Under the pieces are notes generated by a model, which made no database searches, was not told the DNA's origin, and saw only the letters and a list, made by a program, of their open reading frames with translations. This document shows, one piece after another, positions 9,097 to 16,504 of a stretch of 64,000 nt of DNA (positions within the stretch are counted from its first letter, which is position 1; every line of letters starts with the position of its first letter). The translations under genes and the position numbers were made by a program. The stretch is from Bacillota bacterium. GTDB lineage: Bacteria; Bacillota; UBA4882; UBA8346. The stretch spans positions 13,927 through 77,926 of the forward strand of contig JAEWZY010000028.1 in the NCBI GenBank assembly GCA_023394955.1, written 5' to 3'.

Positions 9097-9399
9097 TTGT
9101 CAGTAAGTCTCAGTATCCTTAAAAAGGGTGATTGTCCTGAAGCTAAAGGCCCGGCCACTATCGTGGCGGGCCTTTAGGAAATTCATTAAAGAAGTCGGTA
9201 GACTCATCCAGCTTTTCACCTGTTCCGGTCGGGAACAAGCAGTCACCATTTGATGAACCTGAGTCTCATGGCGAGTCATGAATGCTGTCACTATCCTACC
9301 GACCCCTTGCTATTATTATGTTGCGGGACAGTTTATTTATTCAGCTTAATTAATGGTAATTATTTCTCAAACTTCGAGGTTACAAAATCGATTATTTGC
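9097..9399. other. Intergenic region with inverted repeats
   Basis: About 300 bases between convergent genes. It holds a strong hairpin (9144-9176) and a second structured block: GTCGGTAG (9194-9201) is the exact complement of CTACCGAC (9296-9303), and the enclosed stretch contains GTTCC-GGTC-GGGAAC and GACTCA/TGAGTC pairings. A 63-codon minus-strand frame crosses both structures and is unlikely to be a gene. I do not recognise a known riboswitch or RNA. Confidence 0.45.
9144..9176. terminator. Bidirectional hairpin between convergent genes
   Basis: TAAAGGCCCGGCCAC and CGTGGCGGGCCTTTA form a long, nearly perfect stem around a three-base loop, 47 bases after the ABC exporter stop. Short T-runs are built into the arms, but there is no long T tract after either side, so termination efficiency is uncertain. 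Confidence 0.65.
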
Positions 9400-10278
9400 T
9401 CAGCTTTGAAACTTGTTTATTAGTTTTAAAAAAGCCTTAATCGGCCAGGTTAAATATTTATCCTCCCTAAGTATAAGAAAAGTTTGTCGGTAAAACTCAG
9501 GCCATCCTTTTACTTTAATCAACTTCAGAACGCCATTGGCTATTTCCTCCTTGACGGCTATTTCAGGTAGAAAAGCTAAACCAAGACCGCTTCTGACTAA
9601 GCGAATAATAGCTTCGATGCTTTCTAATTCCATAGTTACTTTCGGTGTAAACCGACAGCTTCGGAATTGATCTTCCAAATAACGCCGGAAACCCGAACCG
9701 GCTCGATAAAGAATGAGTGACTCGGAAGCCAGTTGGGTTGGGGTCATCGATGAAGGATAACCGGGAGGCGCAACCAACCAAATGCCGTCCTTAAAAAAAG
9801 GGGTAGCTCGGATAATTGATGGAAAATTATTATTAATAGTGGTTATTAGCCCTAAGTCGATGGCGTTTTCATATACTAATCCGGTAATCAACTCGGAATC
9901 GCCATTTCTGATTCTTAACTCAACTTGAGGACAATCATGGTGATAATGTTGGAGCAGGTTTGGTAATCTATAGATGGTATTGGTTGAACCGGCGCCGATG
10001 GTTAAACGTCCTCTTTCATTAGTAAACTGGCGTACCGTTTCCAAAGCCTGGTCCGCTAAGTTCAGTAACGGTTGAGCGAAGCTAAGCAGCGCCTCTCCGG
10101 CTGGTGTTAAGACTAAAGTACGGCCGAGACGTTCAAATAGGGCTTCGCCCATTTCTGCCTCGAGGTTTTTAATCTGTTGGGTAATGGCCGGTTGGGTAAG
10201 ATGTAGTATTTGAGCGGCTTTGGAAAAACTATGTTCGGTTGCTGCCAAGTGAAAAGTTCGTAATTGGTTAAGTTCCAT
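9400..10278 (-). CDS. LysR-family transcriptional regulator
   Basis: DNA-binding regulator with an N-terminal winged helix-turn-helix (about 1-60; SFSKAAQILHLTQPAITQQI is the recognition region) and a C-terminal LysR substrate-binding domain (about 90-290). 292 residues is standard. It resembles the CysL/CbbR branch, but the effector cannot be read from sequence. It is divergent from purA with a 102-base gap, a common layout when a LysR protein regulates itself and sometimes its neighbour; purA as target is only a possibility. Confidence 0.92.
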   Translation of the reverse strand: MELNQLRTFHLAATEHSFSKAAQILHLTQPAITQQIKNLEAEMGEALFERLGRTLVLTPAGEALLSFAQPLLNLADQALETVRQFTNERGRLTIGAGSTNTIYRLPNLLQHYHHDCPQVELRIRNGDSELITGLVYENAIDLGLITTINNNFPSIIRATPFFKDGIWLVAPPGYPSSMTPTQLASESLILYRAGSGFRRYLEDQFRSCRFTPKVTMELESIEAIIRLVRSGLGLAFLPEIAVKEEIANGVLKLIKVKGWPEFYRQTFLILREDKYLTWPIKAFLKLINKFQS

Positions 10279-10324
10279 TATTATCCTATAAAAAAATTTA
10301 ATCTCAAATATAAGTTCTATTAAA

Positions 10325-10353
10325 TTGTATTATATCATGTTCTGTGATAGTAT
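10325..10353 (+). promoter_or_regulatory. Sigma-A type promoter for purA
   Basis: TTGTAT at 10325-10330 and TAGTAT at 10348-10353 are separated by exactly 17 bases. The predicted RNA start lies about 20 bases before the GGGGAGGGA ribosome binding site of purA. I saw no purine riboswitch in this short leader. Confidence 0.6.
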
Positions 10354-10380
10354 TAAACTGCAAATTGGGGAGGGATAAAC

Positions 10381-11670
10381 ATGCCGTCAGTGGTGGTTGT
10401 TGGGCTTCAATGGGGAGATGAAGGGAAGGGAAAGATTACTGACTGTCTTGCCGACCAGGCTGATCTGGTAGCGCGTTTTCAAGGCGGCAATAACGCCGGG
10501 CATACCGTGGTGGTCGGCGAGGAAGAATTTAAACTTCATTTGGTGCCTTCGGGGATACTTTATCCCGGTAAACTTTGTGTACTTGGAAATGGTGTCGTAA
10601 TTAATCCAGGCGTGCTTCTCCAGGAATTAAAAGGCCTTCAGAAGCGTGGTATTGATATCAGCGGGATGAGGATCAGCGACCGGGCGCATGTAATCATGCC
10701 TTATCATTCAATCTTGGACCAACTGGACGAGTCTAGCCGGACCATAGGAAAGATCGGCACTACCGGGCGGGGGATCGGCCCGGCCTATGTGGATAAATAT
10801 GCTCGTTATGACTCCATTCGTATAGTAGACCTTTTGGACCCGGATACTTTCAAGGAGAAATTGGCCGAAATTATCAGGGTCAAAAATAGATTATTAGAAC
10901 TGGTCTACGAAGAACGAGGCATCGCTTTCCAGAATATACATGAAGAATATTCGTCTTATGCGGACCAGTTGAGAGAATATGTAACCGATACTTCGGTATT
11001 AATTAATGAGGCTTTGAAAGGCGGAAAGAAAGTCCTGTTCGAAGGGGCGCAAGGGGCATTGCTCGATATCGATCATGGGACTTATCCTTTTGTCAGTTCT
11101 TCATCGCCGACGGCTGGCGGGGCTTGCGTCGGGACCGGAGTAGGGCCGACCCGCATCGATAAAGTGGTTGGAGTCATCAAAGCTTATTCTACCAGAGTAG
11201 GGGAAGGGCCATTCCCTACCGAACTGCCGGAAGAGCTGGTTTCAGCGCTCCGGGACGGCCGCGGGCGGGAATACGGTGTCACTACCGGGAGGCCGAGACG
11301 TTGCGGCTGGTTTGACGGGGTAATTGGCGAGTATTCGGTAAGGGTCAATGGCGTTAATTCACTGGTCGTCATGAAACTGGATGTTTTAGACGGTATGGAA
11401 ACGGTGAAACTTTGTACCGGATATCAATATCGAAACTCGGTCCTCAAAGAGTTTCCCGCCAGCCTTAAGGTCTTGGCGGAGTGTATTCCTATCTATGAGG
11501 AGATGCCCGGATGGGGTAAAGAAACCACTAGAGCGAAACAATTTTCTGATCTACCGGTCCAAGCCCGGGACTATCTGAAAAGAATTTCCGAATTGTCGGG
11601 GGCGCCCATCAGCATGGTTTCAGTAGGCTGGCGCCGTGATGAAACGATTTTGGTCAATGATATTTGGTAA
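10381..11670 (+). CDS. purA: Adenylosuccinate synthetase
   Basis: First committed step from IMP to AMP: IMP + aspartate + GTP to adenylosuccinate. 429 residues, full length. The GTP-binding loop GDEGKGK is at about 12-18, with GNNAGHT, GTTGRGIGPAY, the QGALLDIDHGTYPFVSSS stretch and TTGRPRRCGW following as expected. Start ATG has GGGGAGGGA upstream. Transcribed alone, ending just before the tRNA-Lys promoter. Confidence 0.97.
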   Translation: MPSVVVVGLQWGDEGKGKITDCLADQADLVARFQGGNNAGHTVVVGEEEFKLHLVPSGILYPGKLCVLGNGVVINPGVLLQELKGLQKRGIDISGMRISDRAHVIMPYHSILDQLDESSRTIGKIGTTGRGIGPAYVDKYARYDSIRIVDLLDPDTFKEKLAEIIRVKNRLLELVYEERGIAFQNIHEEYSSYADQLREYVTDTSVLINEALKGGKKVLFEGAQGALLDIDHGTYPFVSSSSPTAGGACVGTGVGPTRIDKVVGVIKAYSTRVGEGPFPTELPEELVSALRDGRGREYGVTTGRPRRCGWFDGVIGEYSVRVNGVNSLVVMKLDVLDGMETVKLCTGYQYRNSVLKEFPASLKVLAECIPIYEEMPGWGKETTRAKQFSDLPVQARDYLKRISELSGAPISMVSVGWRRDETILVNDIW

Positions 11671-11693
11671 GTCCAGGGTATGAATAAAAAGGG

Positions 11694-11722
11694 TTGACAC
11701 ATGAATTAAAATATTGTAATAT
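11694..11722 (+). promoter_or_regulatory. Promoter of the tRNA-Lys/tRNA-Glu unit
   Basis: TTGACA (11694-11699), 17-base spacer, TAATAT (11717-11722), about 20 bases before the first tRNA base. Close to the consensus for the housekeeping sigma factor, as expected for stable RNA. Confidence 0.8.
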
Positions 11723-11743
11723 ATCATTTGTGACGTTTGAAAC

Positions 11744-11819
11744 GGGCCATTAGCTCAGGCGGTAGAGCACCTGACTTTTAATCAGGGTGTCCGGCGTTCG
11801 AGTCGCCGATGGCCCACCA
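11744..11819 (+). tRNA. tRNA-Lys (anticodon TTT)
   Basis: Complete cloverleaf: GGGCCAT/ATGGCCC acceptor stem, D arm TAGCTCAGGCGGTAGAGC, anticodon arm CTGAC-TTTTAAT-CAG with TTT, T arm with TTCGAGTC, and encoded CCA. Confidence 0.97.
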
Positions 11820-11843
11820 GTTTTAATACCAAATTTGTAAATC

Positions 11844-11919
11844 GGTCCCATCGTCTAGAGGCCTAGGACACCGCCCTTTCACGGCGGTGACAGGGGTTCG
11901 AATCCCCTTGGGACTACCA
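11844..11919 (+). tRNA. tRNA-Glu (anticodon TTC)
   Basis: Complete cloverleaf: GGTCCCA/TGGGACT acceptor (with the G1-U72 pair common in Bacillota tRNA-Glu), anticodon arm CCGCC-CTTTCAC-GGCGG giving TTC, T arm GGGG-TTCGAAT-CCCC, encoded CCA. Co-transcribed with tRNA-Lys. Confidence 0.97.
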
Positions 11920-11932
11920 ACTTATCCACAAT

Positions 11933-11956
11933 ACCAGCTAAAGGCTGGTTTTTTTG
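11933..11956 (+). terminator. Intrinsic terminator of the tRNA-Lys/Glu unit
   Basis: ACCAGC and GCTGGT pair around TAAAG and are followed by a seven-T run, 14 bases after tRNA-Glu. Confidence 0.9.
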
Positions 11957-11987
11957 TTTTTGAGGATTCTCACCCAAACCCTAATTT

Positions 11988-12203
11988 TTGAGGCAAGAAC
12001 GGGTGGGGTGGTGCCAGTCCAATGCCCAGTTTGATGATTATAACGGCCTAAAATTAGCGGTGATGCGTTACTTTGCCGACAGCGCGTCGCTATCCCCGTA
12101 TACCTTTAATACCCGTCGCAAGCTACTCAAGGTTTTCTTCGACTGGGCTGTAGCGGAAGACTTTATCCCCGAGAGTCCAATGAACATCAAAAAAGTTCAT
12201 TAA
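11988..12203 (+). pseudogene. Remnant of a tyrosine recombinase (N-terminal SAM-like domain only)
   Basis: The 71-codon frame (TTG at 11988) translates to a piece matching the core-binding domain of phage-type/Xer integrases, with YTFNTRRKLLKVFFDWAVAE followed by a short N-P-type loop. It stops with TAA just where the catalytic domain should begin, so the R..H-x-x-R..Y catalytic residues are absent. It sits beside tRNA-Glu, a usual integrase target. I read it as the scar of a lost integrative element. A small stand-alone protein is the less likely alternative. Confidence 0.6.
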
Positions 12204-12310
12204 TACTAAATAAATTTATCCGTTTTTTTGACTTTCATTAAAGATTCAGGGCATTTTCTCCGATTATTTGATTAGCTGCACTCAATAATTAAAAAGGGGA
12301 TCTGTTTGCC

Positions 12311-13930
12311 ATGAAATTGCTGCGGAACATGAAAACTTTCTCGAAATTAATCGTCTTTGCTCTTTTAATGATAGCAGTCATGGCTGTTATTGGATGGAGA
12401 GGGTTAACGACTGCCGGTGAAATAAAAAAATCCAACGATATAATGTATTCCCAATGTTTATTGGGGCTTTATTATATTGAAGAGATTAAAACCTATTATT
12501 TAAGGCATCAAAGCGGCTTGCTCTACTATATACACACTGCCGACGAGAACACTTATGTTAGACTTGAAGGATATAAAATGGGGATGGGTGACCAATTCAC
12601 CGTTTACGAATTGATTACCAAGGACTTAAACAATACAGCAGCGTTGGAAACCCTCAAAGCTGATTTGGACAAATATTATCAGGCTGCCAAGGAAATACAA
12701 GAGTTGGTTGATAACGGTCAAAAGGACGATGCTATTAATCTTTATATTACTAAAATAACCGACATTGACTCGGCGCTTAGAGACCAGTTTCAAAATTTAA
12801 CCGGAATTAGCGAAATGTTGGCCAAATCGGAAAAGACAACTGCTGATATTCAGTTCAAGTCTGTTACGAATGAATTGGCTTTGATTGGCGGGATAGGAAT
12901 ACTGTTATCTCTATTGGTAGGAGCTTTTTTAGCGAGAGCAATTACCCGTCCCATCAAAAATGTGGTGGAGATCATTAAAAAAATGGCTGTTGGGGATTTT
13001 ACCAGTCAAATCCAGGCCAATGGGAAAGATGAGATTGGGATTATGATTGCGGAACTGGCAAAAATGAGCGATAATTTGTCCCAATTAATGTTCAAAATTC
13101 ACGGTTCTGCTACTACGGTGGATCTTGACGCTAAAAAGATCGCTTTTGGCAATGAAGATCTTTCCCAACGTACTCAAGAACAAGCTTCAACCCTAGAGGA
13201 GATCACTAGTACCATTGAGGAAATAAATTCCTCAATTCATCAGGTCGCTTTCAACTCAGGGCACGTAAATGACTTGTCCCAAGAGACTTTGGATATTGTC
13301 AAAGAGGGTGAAGACTCCATCAACCAGTCCAAGGAATCGATGAATCAAATTCTCATAAGTAGCAAAAAAATAGCTGAGATTACCAAAGTGGTCAATCAGA
13401 TTGCTTTCCAAACCAATCTTTTAGCTTTAAACGCCGCAGTAGAAGCTGCCCGTTCGGGAGAGCAAGGACGGGGTTTTGCCGTGGTAGCGGCGGAGGTCAG
13501 AAACCTAGCTACCCGCTCCGCCTCATCCGCCAAAGAGATTGAGGACTTAATCAAAGAAAGCGGCGACTTGATAAATCAGGGGAATGACCTGGTTTACAAA
13601 TCAGCTCAAATTTTAGAACAAATTGTAGCCAATACAAAAAAAACCTCAACTGAAATCTTGACTATTGTCGAGGCGATTCAAGAACAAGCCGATGCTTCCC
13701 AACAAATTCAAGCTTCAATTGAACAATTAAACCAAGTTACCCAGGAAAACGCCGGGATGGTAGTAGAAATAGCTTCAGCGAGCCAATCCTTGAGTGATGT
13801 GGCTGGAAACCTTAAGGATTTGGTTGGAGAATTTAAAACTGTAAATATTATGGAAGAAGCTGAAGAGTCGAGGCTAATAGCTGATGAAAAAGAAGAATCC
13901 TTTAAAAATATAGAATCGCAGATATTCTGA
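12311..13930 (+). CDS. Methyl-accepting chemotaxis protein (four-helix-bundle sensor)
   Basis: Chemoreceptor of 539 residues. One membrane span at about 12-31, a helical extracytoplasmic sensor of about 155 residues (four-helix-bundle type, unlike the Cache receptor at 1023), a second span at about 190-210, HAMP to about 265, then the signalling coiled coil with the conserved tip FQTNLLALNAAVEAARSGEQ near residue 368. No aromatic CheR-tether pentapeptide at the C-terminus. A ribosome binding site AAAGGGGA precedes the ATG. It lies between two tRNA groups next to an integrase scar, suggesting it came as cargo. Confidence 0.92.
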   Translation: MKLLRNMKTFSKLIVFALLMIAVMAVIGWRGLTTAGEIKKSNDIMYSQCLLGLYYIEEIKTYYLRHQSGLLYYIHTADENTYVRLEGYKMGMGDQFTVYELITKDLNNTAALETLKADLDKYYQAAKEIQELVDNGQKDDAINLYITKITDIDSALRDQFQNLTGISEMLAKSEKTTADIQFKSVTNELALIGGIGILLSLLVGAFLARAITRPIKNVVEIIKKMAVGDFTSQIQANGKDEIGIMIAELAKMSDNLSQLMFKIHGSATTVDLDAKKIAFGNEDLSQRTQEQASTLEEITSTIEEINSSIHQVAFNSGHVNDLSQETLDIVKEGEDSINQSKESMNQILISSKKIAEITKVVNQIAFQTNLLALNAAVEAARSGEQGRGFAVVAAEVRNLATRSASSAKEIEDLIKESGDLINQGNDLVYKSAQILEQIVANTKKTSTEILTIVEAIQEQADASQQIQASIEQLNQVTQENAGMVVEIASASQSLSDVAGNLKDLVGEFKTVNIMEEAEESRLIADEKEESFKNIESQIF

Positions 13931-13950
13931 TTGATTAGATTGGTGATGCC

Positions 13951-13980
13951 TTGACTTCTTTCCGGTTTTAGTGTTATAAT
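13951..13980 (+). promoter_or_regulatory. Promoter of the tRNA-Val/Asp/Phe unit
   Basis: TTGACT (13951-13956), 18-base spacer, TATAAT (13975-13980), 13 bases before the first tRNA base. Confidence 0.75.
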
Positions 13981-13993
13981 CTTTTATGCGTTA

Positions 13994-14070
13994 GGTCGCG
14001 TAGCTCAGTTGGTTGGAGCGCTGCGTTCACATCGCAGAGGTCACTGGTTCGAGCCCAGTCGCGACCACCA
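13994..14070 (+). tRNA. tRNA-Val (anticodon CAC)
   Basis: Cloverleaf with GGTCGCG/CGCGACC acceptor, anticodon arm CTGCG-TTCACAT-CGCAG giving CAC, T arm CTGG-TTCGAGC-CCAG, encoded CCA. Its anticodon arm is one base away from that of the tRNA-Ala at 53009. Confidence 0.96.
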
Positions 14071-14137
14071 GTTTTAGGGTGAACAGTTGCCAATCAAAAA
14101 TGAACTTGATAACTGGATCACTAACAACTCAATATGC

Positions 14138-14214
14138 GGAGCCGTGGTGTAGTCGGTTAACATGCCAGCCTGTCACGCTGGAGACCGTGGGTTCGAGTCC
14201 CATCGGCTCCGCCA
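14138..14214 (+). tRNA. tRNA-Asp (anticodon GTC)
   Basis: Cloverleaf with GGAGCCG/CGGCTCC acceptor, anticodon arm CCAGC-CTGTCAC-GCTGG giving GTC, T arm GTGGG-TTCGAGT-CCCAT, discriminator G, encoded CCA. Confidence 0.97.
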
Positions 14215-14288
14215 GTTTATCAATAAACAGTGACCAGTATTCGGCCAAGGATTTTTCTTTGATGCTGCCAACTGATAACTGAAAAGTT

Positions 14289-14364
<76 letters not shown>

Positions 14365-14472
14365 TTTTTATTGGAGTTCCACAGAAGACACAGATAAAAA
14401 AGTTACTTTAATACAAATAATTTTTACCTAGTTTAACCGTAATATGTACTAAGTTAACTGGAATATAATGAT

Positions 14473-14751
14473 ATGCGGATACGGGTAATCAGTTTGACAA
14501 TATTTATACCGGGAGCTTTGAATTTAAAAGATAAAAGACAGGTTATTCAAAGTGTAACGGCACGGATTCGGAAACTAAATGTTTCTGTGGCGGAAGTCGA
14601 TCACCTGGAACAATGGCAAATAGCGAAGCTGGGAATAGCGATGGTTAGTAAGGATCAATCTTACTTGGATTCCCTCAGACATGAAATCATGAAGTTAATC
14701 GAAGAACGGTATCCGGTAGAAATAACTGAAGTGCTAATTGAAGATTATTAA
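14473..14751 (+). CDS. ylxP: DUF503 family protein (YlxP-like)
   Basis: Small cytosolic protein of 92 residues, the usual size of the family. In many Bacillota the homologue YlxP lies in the nusA-infB-rbfA operon and has been linked to ribosome biogenesis; here it stands alone after the tRNA genes. Family features seen are the start MRIRVISLTIFIPGALNLKDKR, which shows as an N-L-K-D-K-R turn near residue 20, and a C-terminal VLIEDY. The ribosome binding site is weak. Followed by a strong terminator. Confidence 0.85.
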   Translation: MRIRVISLTIFIPGALNLKDKRQVIQSVTARIRKLNVSVAEVDHLEQWQIAKLGIAMVSKDQSYLDSLRHEIMKLIEERYPVEITEVLIEDY

Positions 14752-14754
14752 TAC

Positions 14755-14778
14755 AGAACCAACCCTAGGGTTGGTTCT
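14755..14778 (+). terminator. Intrinsic terminator after ylxP
   Basis: A 24-base perfect inverted repeat beginning AGAACCAACCC, centred on CCTAGG, starts four bases after the ylxP stop and is followed by GTTGTTTT. Confidence 0.75.
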
Positions 14779-14814
14779 GTTGTTTTAATTGTACCATAAA
14801 CATGAATAAAAATG

Positions 14815-15017
14815 CTGACTATAAAGTTAAATCAGGAAAGGTAATTTTAAACCAACTTACCCCCTTGCTCTCCTTTGTGCCGCTCCTGTTTTTGTTTGCG
14901 AGTTCAACAAGGGGAGCCTGCAGATTGGGCTTTCAAATTACCGTTTTGGTTTGCCTTTCTCCTCTATCGACACGGCTTTAGTGTTTTATTTCATACCTGG
15001 GTTAACTTTATAATCAG
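14815..15017. repeat. Dispersed repeat element, copy A (terminal inverted repeats)
   Basis: A 203-base noncoding block whose first and last 22 bases are inverted repeats (19 of 22 positions match; core ATAAAGTTAA / TTAACTTTAT). Inside, CCCCCTTG pairs with CAAGGGG. The interior aligns block by block with 60016-60292: shared words include GGCTTTC-AATT-CCG, GCCTTTC-CTCTAT-GACA and a final GAGTTAACTT-like end. No coding capacity. It fits a MITE-like or structured-RNA repeat family; copy A is shorter because one stem present in copy B is missing. Confidence 0.65.
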
Positions 15018-15096
15018 AATAAAAAAATTAACTTAATCTTGAGCGGTTTAAAGGAGGAAAATTTATATATTAGGAGAAATTCTGTATAATTATTCA

Positions 15097-15573
15097 ATGG
15101 AAAGCGAGACAAAGATGGTCACTTTTCGAAAACCAAAAATGCGTGATGTTGAAGATTTACATTGCCTAATCAATGAATTAGCCGAACATGGATTAATGTT
15201 GGCTCGTTCCCGCAGCATCCTATATGAATCCTTGCGTGAATTTACAATTATCGAAGATAACGGAAGTTTTGTAGGAGGAGGAGCGCTTCATATTATCTGG
15301 GAAGATTTAGCTGAGATTAGGGCTTTAGCTATCAAACCACAATACCATGGTCAAGGAATCGGTAAGCAACTGGTTAATGTATTAATAACAGAAGCCAAGG
15401 AATTAGGTATCCCCCAAGTATTTGCCTTAACCTATCAGGTGGATTTTTTCAAAAAATGCGGGTTTCAAGAGGTTGTCAAAGAAAAGATGCCCCAAAAGGT
15501 ATGGAAAGATTGTATCAATTGTCCCAAGTTTCCAAACTGCGATGAAGTGGCGATGATTAAGGGGATTGATTAG
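15097..15573 (+). CDS. argA: GNAT N-acetyltransferase, ArgA-like N-acetylglutamate synthase
   Basis: Predicted to acetylate the amino group of glutamate from acetyl-CoA, the entry to arginine synthesis. The single GNAT domain shows the acetyl-CoA loop QYHGQGIGKQL at about 87-97 and the family ending VWKDCINCPKFPNCDE, a four-Cys tail seen in stand-alone ArgA-type acetyltransferases of Clostridia. 158 residues from ATG 15097; ATG 15115 is equally possible, and neither has a clear ribosome binding site. No arg genes nearby. The GNAT fold is certain, the substrate likely. Confidence 0.75.
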   Translation: MESETKMVTFRKPKMRDVEDLHCLINELAEHGLMLARSRSILYESLREFTIIEDNGSFVGGGALHIIWEDLAEIRALAIKPQYHGQGIGKQLVNVLITEAKELGIPQVFALTYQVDFFKKCGFQEVVKEKMPQKVWKDCINCPKFPNCDEVAMIKGID

Positions 15574-15772
15574 TCCGATTGGGTTTTCCTTTCAGTTGAA
15601 AAGCGGCGCAGAATGCGCCGCTTGCTTGTTGCACCGCTACGGAAGGCAATTGTTTGGTCTTAAAGCCGAATACTTTACAACCATTGGGAAAAGTTTTATC
15701 CCAGGTTATAAAGAAATGACGGCATTGAAAACAATCGATTCGTTTCTGGTTCATTCCAGTTTCCTCAGTCAT
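15557..15772 (-). CDS. Small conserved Cys-containing protein
   Basis: 71 residues with cysteines at 14, 17, 32 and 55 in the pattern C-x2-C-x2-F-x2-TWD...PNGC...QLPS...SG-x2-C, which I recognise as a conserved short protein family of unknown function; four Cys suggest a metal site. Its ATG overlaps the stop of the PfkB-like kinase (ATGA), so the two are probably co-translated. Its 3' end overlaps the convergent acetyltransferase by 17 bases, and a perfect hairpin (15601-15623) lies inside its coding region. Confidence 0.7.
   Translation of the reverse strand: MTEETGMNQKRIDCFQCRHFFITWDKTFPNGCKVFGFKTKQLPSVAVQQASGAFCAAFQLKGKPNRTNQSP
15601..15623 (+). terminator. Hairpin downstream of the acetyltransferase, inside the opposing gene
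   Basis: AAGCGGCGCA and TGCGCCGCTT form a perfect 10-bp stem around GAA, 27 bases past the acetyltransferase stop. No long T tract follows. On the other strand it encodes residues of the small Cys protein. Confidence 0.55.
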
Positions 15773-16455
15773 ACAAAAACTCCGATTTTACTGACTTTTT
15801 CTTGAGCGCCTTTGATTGCATTCATAATAGTTTCGCGGTTGATGATTCCAGTCTTAAGGAAATCGTCAATCAACCAAACGCTAAAGGTGTCGCCGGCCCC
15901 TACGGTGTCTTTGGCCTCAGCTAAAGGAAATTTAATCTCATATTGTTCCTTGTTTTCATGGTTGAAGACCTTCACCTGGTCGCTATAAGTGACGATCGCA
16001 ATTTCGTGTTCGATGCGATTCATAATCACGTCCCAAGGGTCGGAAGAACTCATTCGTAAGATTTTGCAACTTCCAGTGGAGGTGGCGTCGCGGACATCCG
16101 CGTAGGTCGCTTTAAAGCTTCGAATACAGGTCTCTTCGTGTAAAACCACAGCATCAAATGTTCCTGAAAAGATCCGAGACTTAATCCCTTCGCGAAACCT
16201 TTGAAAAACACCAAGATCATAATTGCGAACGTTAACATTGCGATAAGCAAAATCTTGAAGGGAGTTTTTCAAGTTAAAAACATGGTCCAGAGGATATAAC
16301 ATCGGGTTATAAACGGTGGTCAATTCAATGTCGTAACCGAGGCGGCATAACCCTCGCACCACATTGCCAACGCCTCCGGGGTAAACGTTACAACTGCCTG
16401 AGGAAATGATCCAATCAACAATTACATCTCCGGCCATAGTCAGTTTGGTTGTCAC
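15769..16455 (-). CDS. PfkB-family (ribokinase-like) sugar kinase
   Basis: ATP-dependent kinase of a sugar or nucleoside; the substrate is unknown. The diagnostic PfkB signature near the C-terminus is intact (DTVGAGDTF, with the catalytic Asp), and an N-terminal GGVGNV glycine pair marks the sugar site. At 228 residues it is about 70 shorter than typical members, so parts of the lid and central region are reduced. Start is GTG at 16455 with AAGGAGG upstream. Its stop overlaps the next gene's start by four bases. Confidence 0.8.
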   Translation of the reverse strand: MTTKLTMAGDVIVDWIISSGSCNVYPGGVGNVVRGLCRLGYDIELTTVYNPMLYPLDHVFNLKNSLQDFAYRNVNVRNYDLGVFQRFREGIKSRIFSGTFDAVVLHEETCIRSFKATYADVRDATSTGSCKILRMSSSDPWDVIMNRIEHEIAIVTYSDQVKVFNHENKEQYEIKFPLAEAKDTVGAGDTFSVWLIDDFLKTGIINRETIMNAIKGAQEKVSKIGVFV

Positions 16456-16504
16456 GGTAAAAAACCTCCTTGGTTTATGAAAATCATTTTAATTGACTAA
16501 AGTT

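Noticed and set aside
9100..9291. 63-codon minus-strand frame downstream of the LysR gene
   Set aside because: It runs through a strong terminator-like hairpin and a second inverted repeat, has no ribosome binding site I can see and no recognisable motif.
14013..14282. 89-codon plus-strand frame across tRNA-Val and tRNA-Asp
   Set aside because: It is made almost wholly of two tRNA genes and their spacer.
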